In this document: positions 60,101 to 64,000 of the stretch, piece after piece
How the letters are laid out: every line of letters begins with the position of its first letter
Numbering within the stretch: position 1 is the stretch's first letter
Assembly (NCBI RefSeq): GCF_003589595.1
Contig: NW_020653726.1
Coordinates: 14,746,123 to 14,810,122, forward strand
DNA: 64,000 nucleotides
DNA from: Hyposmocoma kahamanoa
Lineage: Eukaryota; Arthropoda; Insecta; Lepidoptera; Cosmopterigidae
Reading direction: 5' to 3'
The notes under the pieces: generated by a model
What the model was told of the DNA's origin: nothing
What the model saw: the letters and a program-made list of their open reading frames with translations, nothing else
Databases searched by the model: none
Made by a program: the position numbers and the translations under genes

Positions 60101-61385
60101 CCATGACAGCTGCTACACCAATTTTCAAACAATCGGGGTCATCATCAAGCAAATCTTGACACTCTTCCAGAGTCAACTGCTGTCCTATATGGGGATGTCT
60201 TTTAGCTATAGCATATTCCATTTGACACAGTTCATTTTCTAAAATCTCACAGTCTTGCTTACATACTCTTCTGAGCACTGTGGAATTATGTCGATAATTT
60301 AACATTTCTAATAAGCTGGTAACATTAAATCCAGAGTTTATTTCTTGAGGCAAGTTTTCAAACACTATAGGTCTATCATCTTCAGAATTTAAAGCGGATA
60401 TTGTAGCTGATATTTGTTTAGCTTGTATAAAGAAGTTCTCATTATTGACCATAGGATCTCTGCAGATTGGGAATGTTGAGTAACATAGACTGGGTAATGC
60501 ATAACCTTCACATTGAGAGCTTATGTCATTGGAGAACCTAGTAACTTGAATTGCTTTCATTAGTTTCTCTTCAATAGCAGACTGTGTTGTGTGATATGGA
60601 ATGTAAACAAAGTGACCTTTTAGATGTGTCGAACAAACATTCCCCACATATTCTTGGCAAATAGGTTCTAGTTTCTCGGGAATTAAAGGTTTCTTTCTAA
60701 CAGCTGTAGTGGTGGTAATCAATCCTTCTGGAGTTAAGTCTGTTGTATTGACAACAATGTCCAAATGTTTTGTAACATCAGAATTTGGAAATAGTGATGT
60801 GTATGTTGGCAGTTCAAAGTTTTCTATATCCTCAGTGTCTTTTTCCACAATAAGTCTTGTTGTTTGAGTTTTTTCATATGTTTGTTTTATAATGCAGGTG
60901 TAACTTCCCTCATCACTAGCAGTTAAATCTTTTATTCTAAGATTTGTGCCTACAGTGCCATTTGTTTTGTCAATTTTCGTTGTTAGTTTAACTCGTAGAC
61001 TTTCCGTTATCGTTTTTTTATCCTTCTGCCAATAGACCTTGACATTTTTCATCAAAGTCTGAAGTATATGGTCAGGGACATCTTGAGGCGCAGTTTCTAC
61101 CGCTTCCTTGTTTTTCGTGAATGTCGCTACTTTGGTAAAGTTCATAACAGCCTCGCATTTAAACCTGACGTCATGTCCAGGCGGCCTCTTCACCACTGGT
61201 GGCAGGGTCTTCGAGAAATTAATGTCAAGTTTAATATTCCATATTTTTTGCTCTGATGTCGCATTCGCCTTTAACGGTGAGAGAGATTCCAATCTATCCG
61301 AGCCAACGGACTCACTTTCACGCAGAGATATACAAAAAATAATAATTGCACACAGGTATTTCATGACTAATGTTTTCCATAACAC
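57146..61385 (-). CDS. Ror: ROR/Nrk-family receptor tyrosine kinase, four exons, complete
   Basis: ROR receptors are single-pass membrane kinases that bind Wnt ligands. Exons on the minus strand are 61385-59085, 59010-58868, 58478-58329 and 57500-57146 (TAG stop); junctions are GT-AG and in phase, giving 982 residues. Order: hydrophobic signal (about 8-20; Met8 could be the start), Ig-like domain (C77-C164), Frizzled-type cysteine-rich domain (about 243-379), Kringle (C434-C508, with WCFVD), transmembrane helix 512-535, and tyrosine kinase from about 603. Kinase motifs are intact: GEGAFG (613-618), K638 in VAVK, E655, HRDLAARN (733-740), DFG (753-755), activation-loop Y761/Y765/Y766, and [12 protein letters not shown] in exon 2. 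The cytoplasmic tail is short, Ser/Thr rich and without recognisable domains. The first 767 codons sit in one exon. I cannot decide between the Ror and Nrk paralogues without a tree. Confidence 0.93.
57623..57676 (+). repeat. 54-bp repeat shared with the zinc-finger 5' flank
   Basis: Second copy of the sequence at 40276-40329, in the last intron of the receptor kinase gene. The conserved core includes the palindrome TCAAGCTTGA. Confidence 0.6.
57843..58158 (+). repeat. Metulj-like SINE copy I in ROR intron 3
   Basis: Nearly full-length copy within the last intron of the receptor kinase gene, antisense to it. All landmarks are present, ending in an A-run near 58155. Confidence 0.7.
58268..58289. 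repeat. 10-bp-arm palindrome in ROR intron 3
   Basis: ATGGTATACT-CA-AGTATACCAT, 40 bases from the exon 3 donor of the receptor kinase gene. Perfect arms. Confidence 0.8.
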
Positions 61386-64000
61386 TTCACACGAAACTTC
61401 GTATTATTGAATTCCACTACATAATTATATTATATTTATTTGTAAATCTGACAACTAGGAACATAATTATTTAAATCAGACACAGGAATTCAACGTTATT
61501 TCCTTCAATTATGGGTTTTTTATGAATATTTTCTATTCTCATCAACACTCGTGTGTCGCTAACCACAGACAATTTCTGTTTTTTTTTAATAGTTTGACAA
61601 TATCCACACTTATGCTTAGAGATGGTTCACAGACTACTTAGTGAAGATGGTTAATATAATATATAGCTCAAATTATAACGTTAAATTAAAAAAGAATTAT
61701 AGCAATTATAATTTGAAAGACATAAAGGTGCTAAAATTATAACGAACTTTTTTTCACTTTGTATTGGAGTACGTTAAGAAAACTAAACCAAATGCCATCT
61801 AGCGACATAATTTTACAATATTTCAATGCCATACCATCAATTTATCCGTGGTTTACTTACGCAGCTAACAAACAATATCTCCCTTAATATTTCATAGATG
61901 CCTCTATATTCTATGTGACAATTGCGGCTCTTGTCATTGGTAGAAACAATTAAACGTGAAATACTTTCACATATTATTTGTAGCATTTAACATGATCTAT
62001 GCATTTAACGTTTGGTGCGAAACGCGAATTAGCTGATTGGTTTATTGATTTTAAATTTCACGTTTGAGTACGCTAAGCGCTAATGCTATATTTAGCACTT
62101 AGCAAGTATTATAATATTTATAATATTTATTGTAGTTGTTATAAATTATAATCTTGGTGACGTTTTAATACGATTTTAAGCTAATGGTGGAACGTTAGCA
62201 AAATTTCGTCTATAAATAGTGAAGCGATATAAATTAAGATATAATTAAGTACTTGGATTTATTTAGCTAGTTTAGCGTTTGTTTAATTAATAAGTCGTTG
62301 TAAAATTTGTGTGTAATTGTGAGTGTAATTTACTGTAAATAATCAGTGTAGAGTTTTGTGCAAATTGTAAATAGTAAATTGTTAAAGTATGAAGGGAAGC
62401 TCATTGATTTATTGTCTATAACCTGTAACCACCATATTATGTAATAGTTACAAAACAAATGAAGTCGGCGGTCGTAACTAACGATAAAAAACTGTAAACT
62501 ATTCTATAGATAGACAGACCATAGATGCTATACTTAACAAGTTAGCGCACGTCATTATAACTATTTCACGTTTCTTTCCATTCGTTACATTATCACACGA
62601 CCTTGAGCTGCTAAAAATTACAATTGCACTATAAATAGCACGCTATAAAAATTTTGCATTTAGCATTTAGCGTGCTGTGCGAATATAGCAGTTAATCTCA
62701 TCTTTACTTTTGCTGTTTCCTAACTTCTTGGTACGGTGGCGGTACGGTATCGGTGCACGCAGTACCGCAAGCATACCGAACGCCTATATTTCAATGTGCG
62801 CTTCTTGATTGGCGCGGTTTGCACAGGAGCGGCAAGAAGCCAAGTAGACAATTAGACTAGCAGACCATTCAGAGATAAAAATAACGCCGAAGAGCCGGAT
62901 ACGATATTGTTATCCAACAGCGTTTACGGAGTTAGTCGGTGACCTAAAATATAGGAATGCACGAGTCTTGCATTAAAATAAATTAATAAAACTGAACAAA
63001 AATTAGACTTTATTTAAAATAAGAACACATTTTCATATTACATTCTTGTTTTGTAAACAATAGGACGTTCGGTAACTTTCATTCGATAACTGTGTTCTGA
63101 TTAACGTTTGTAGGTAGCCTTTGCCGGTCGAGAAGTTCGAGTAATCATACGGATGTGACATCATTTCGGTTCGGTTTCGATTATACAACAGTTCGAGTTC
63201 GATTCGGGTGGTGAATAAAAATGAAAAGAAATCGGTTGACAACGGAATTAATCGTAAAGTTCTGAATCGACCCCCTGTATCGTTTCGGTATCGAGCAGAC
63301 CTTGGAGGATGGAAAAACAAGGAGCAGACTGATGTTGCGCGCCGCTACCGCACTGACAAATCAGAAAAGTGTCTTAATCTATGCTTAAAATAATTTTTTT
63401 TTACATTTTTATTTTATGCGTATTTTTTTCTAGAACCTAATTAACATAACGCCTTCGAAAATTGGAAAAATATAATTCGAAGGCGTTAGGCGAACATTTC
63501 CGCCGTTTAAAATTTTTCGAAAAATTACCCAACAGTATGGTTACCGTCCTCTTAGGATAGATATGTAGCTACTATAACTGCTGCTTGCGAGCGTGAGAGA
63601 AGATCATGAATGACTGTCGATACATCACAAGAAAGGCATGGAAACTGTTGTACATACTAGAAAATTGTATTAACTTATAGCAAATATTACCTACATTTGC
63701 GTAACAATGTGTATAACAGTATTATATTATCTGTTGTATGACATAATCTAAAATATTTTTAAATTAATGAAACTAGTTCCATTCTTGTGTCAAGGACTTT
63801 ATTTCACATTTTGTACAAAGTGTAACTTGCGATATGTTATTATTTATAATCTTATTAAAATATGTATATGTATATAAATTAACTAGCATTAGAGTATGTA
63901 CAGCCAAATCGTAAAGTCATAAAACATTGACCGCATTTTGATACCTACCTAAAATTACTTTTTAAAAATCGTACATCCAGCCAAGTACGACATACTAAAA
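61386..64000. other. Upstream flank of the receptor kinase gene; no coding gene
   Basis: Presumably holds the ROR promoter and 5' untranslated exon(s), which cannot be located without transcripts. Repeated 'tttagcayttagc' text at about 61990-62110 and 62650-62670 suggests an old MITE. Small frames at 63033-63393 are unsupported. Confidence 0.45.
63447..63488. repeat. Inverted repeat TAACGCCTTCGAA
   Basis: Perfect 13-base arms TAACGCCTTCGAA / TTCGAAGGCGTTA separated by 16 AT-rich bases; possibly a MITE remnant. Confidence 0.7.

Overview
The window is 64 kb of AT-rich, intron-containing animal DNA, almost certainly from a moth or butterfly. It carries dispersed repeats that I recognise as typical of Lepidoptera: a roughly 300-bp SINE-like element resembling the Metulj elements of butterflies, tRNA-headed SINEs, an RTE-type fragment with the common 'gtccactgctg..acataggcctccccc' text, and the 'accgacttcaaaaaaggagg' repeat. 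Two runs of N (26744-26843 and 48351-49313) are assembly gaps.

Three host genes can be read with consistent splice sites and phases. (1) A Syntrophin-1-like gene on the minus strand, six coding exons between 35232 and 25824, giving 494 residues with PH, PDZ and C-terminal SU-like regions; the last coding exon was not found. (2) A ZAD-domain C2H2 zinc-finger gene on the plus strand, ten coding exons between 40628 and 47281, a complete 479-residue protein with about eleven fingers. (3) A ROR/Nrk-family receptor tyrosine kinase on the minus strand, four coding exons between 61385 and 57146, a complete 982-residue protein with Ig, Frizzled, Kringle, transmembrane and kinase regions. The three do not form one pathway: a dystrophin-complex adaptor, a putative DNA-binding protein and a Wnt-type receptor.

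The rest is mostly transposable elements. From 0 to 25 kb there is no host gene I can support. That region holds two 5'-truncated R1-clade LINEs (821-1313 and 14189-15818, each with target-site duplications), LINE fragments at 11.5, 12.1-13.4 and 22.7-23.8 kb, many SINEs, and several short terminal-inverted-repeat (TIR) elements. A LINE with an intact reverse-transcriptase frame lies at 37.2-39.6 kb between the syntrophin and zinc-finger genes. The 48-57 kb stretch between the zinc-finger gene and the kinase holds a 1.85-kb foldback element made of inverted tandem arrays (49743-51595) and several more TIR elements. Insertions are often nested, so relative ages can be read: R1 in SINE, MULE-like element in SINE, foldback element in SINE, LINE in an older repeat.

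I see no prokaryotic-type system, CRISPR array, rRNA gene or functional tRNA gene. The most unusual structures are the foldback element, the TIR elements with exact target-site duplications, and the long near-perfect hairpins at 42.5 and 4.6 kb.
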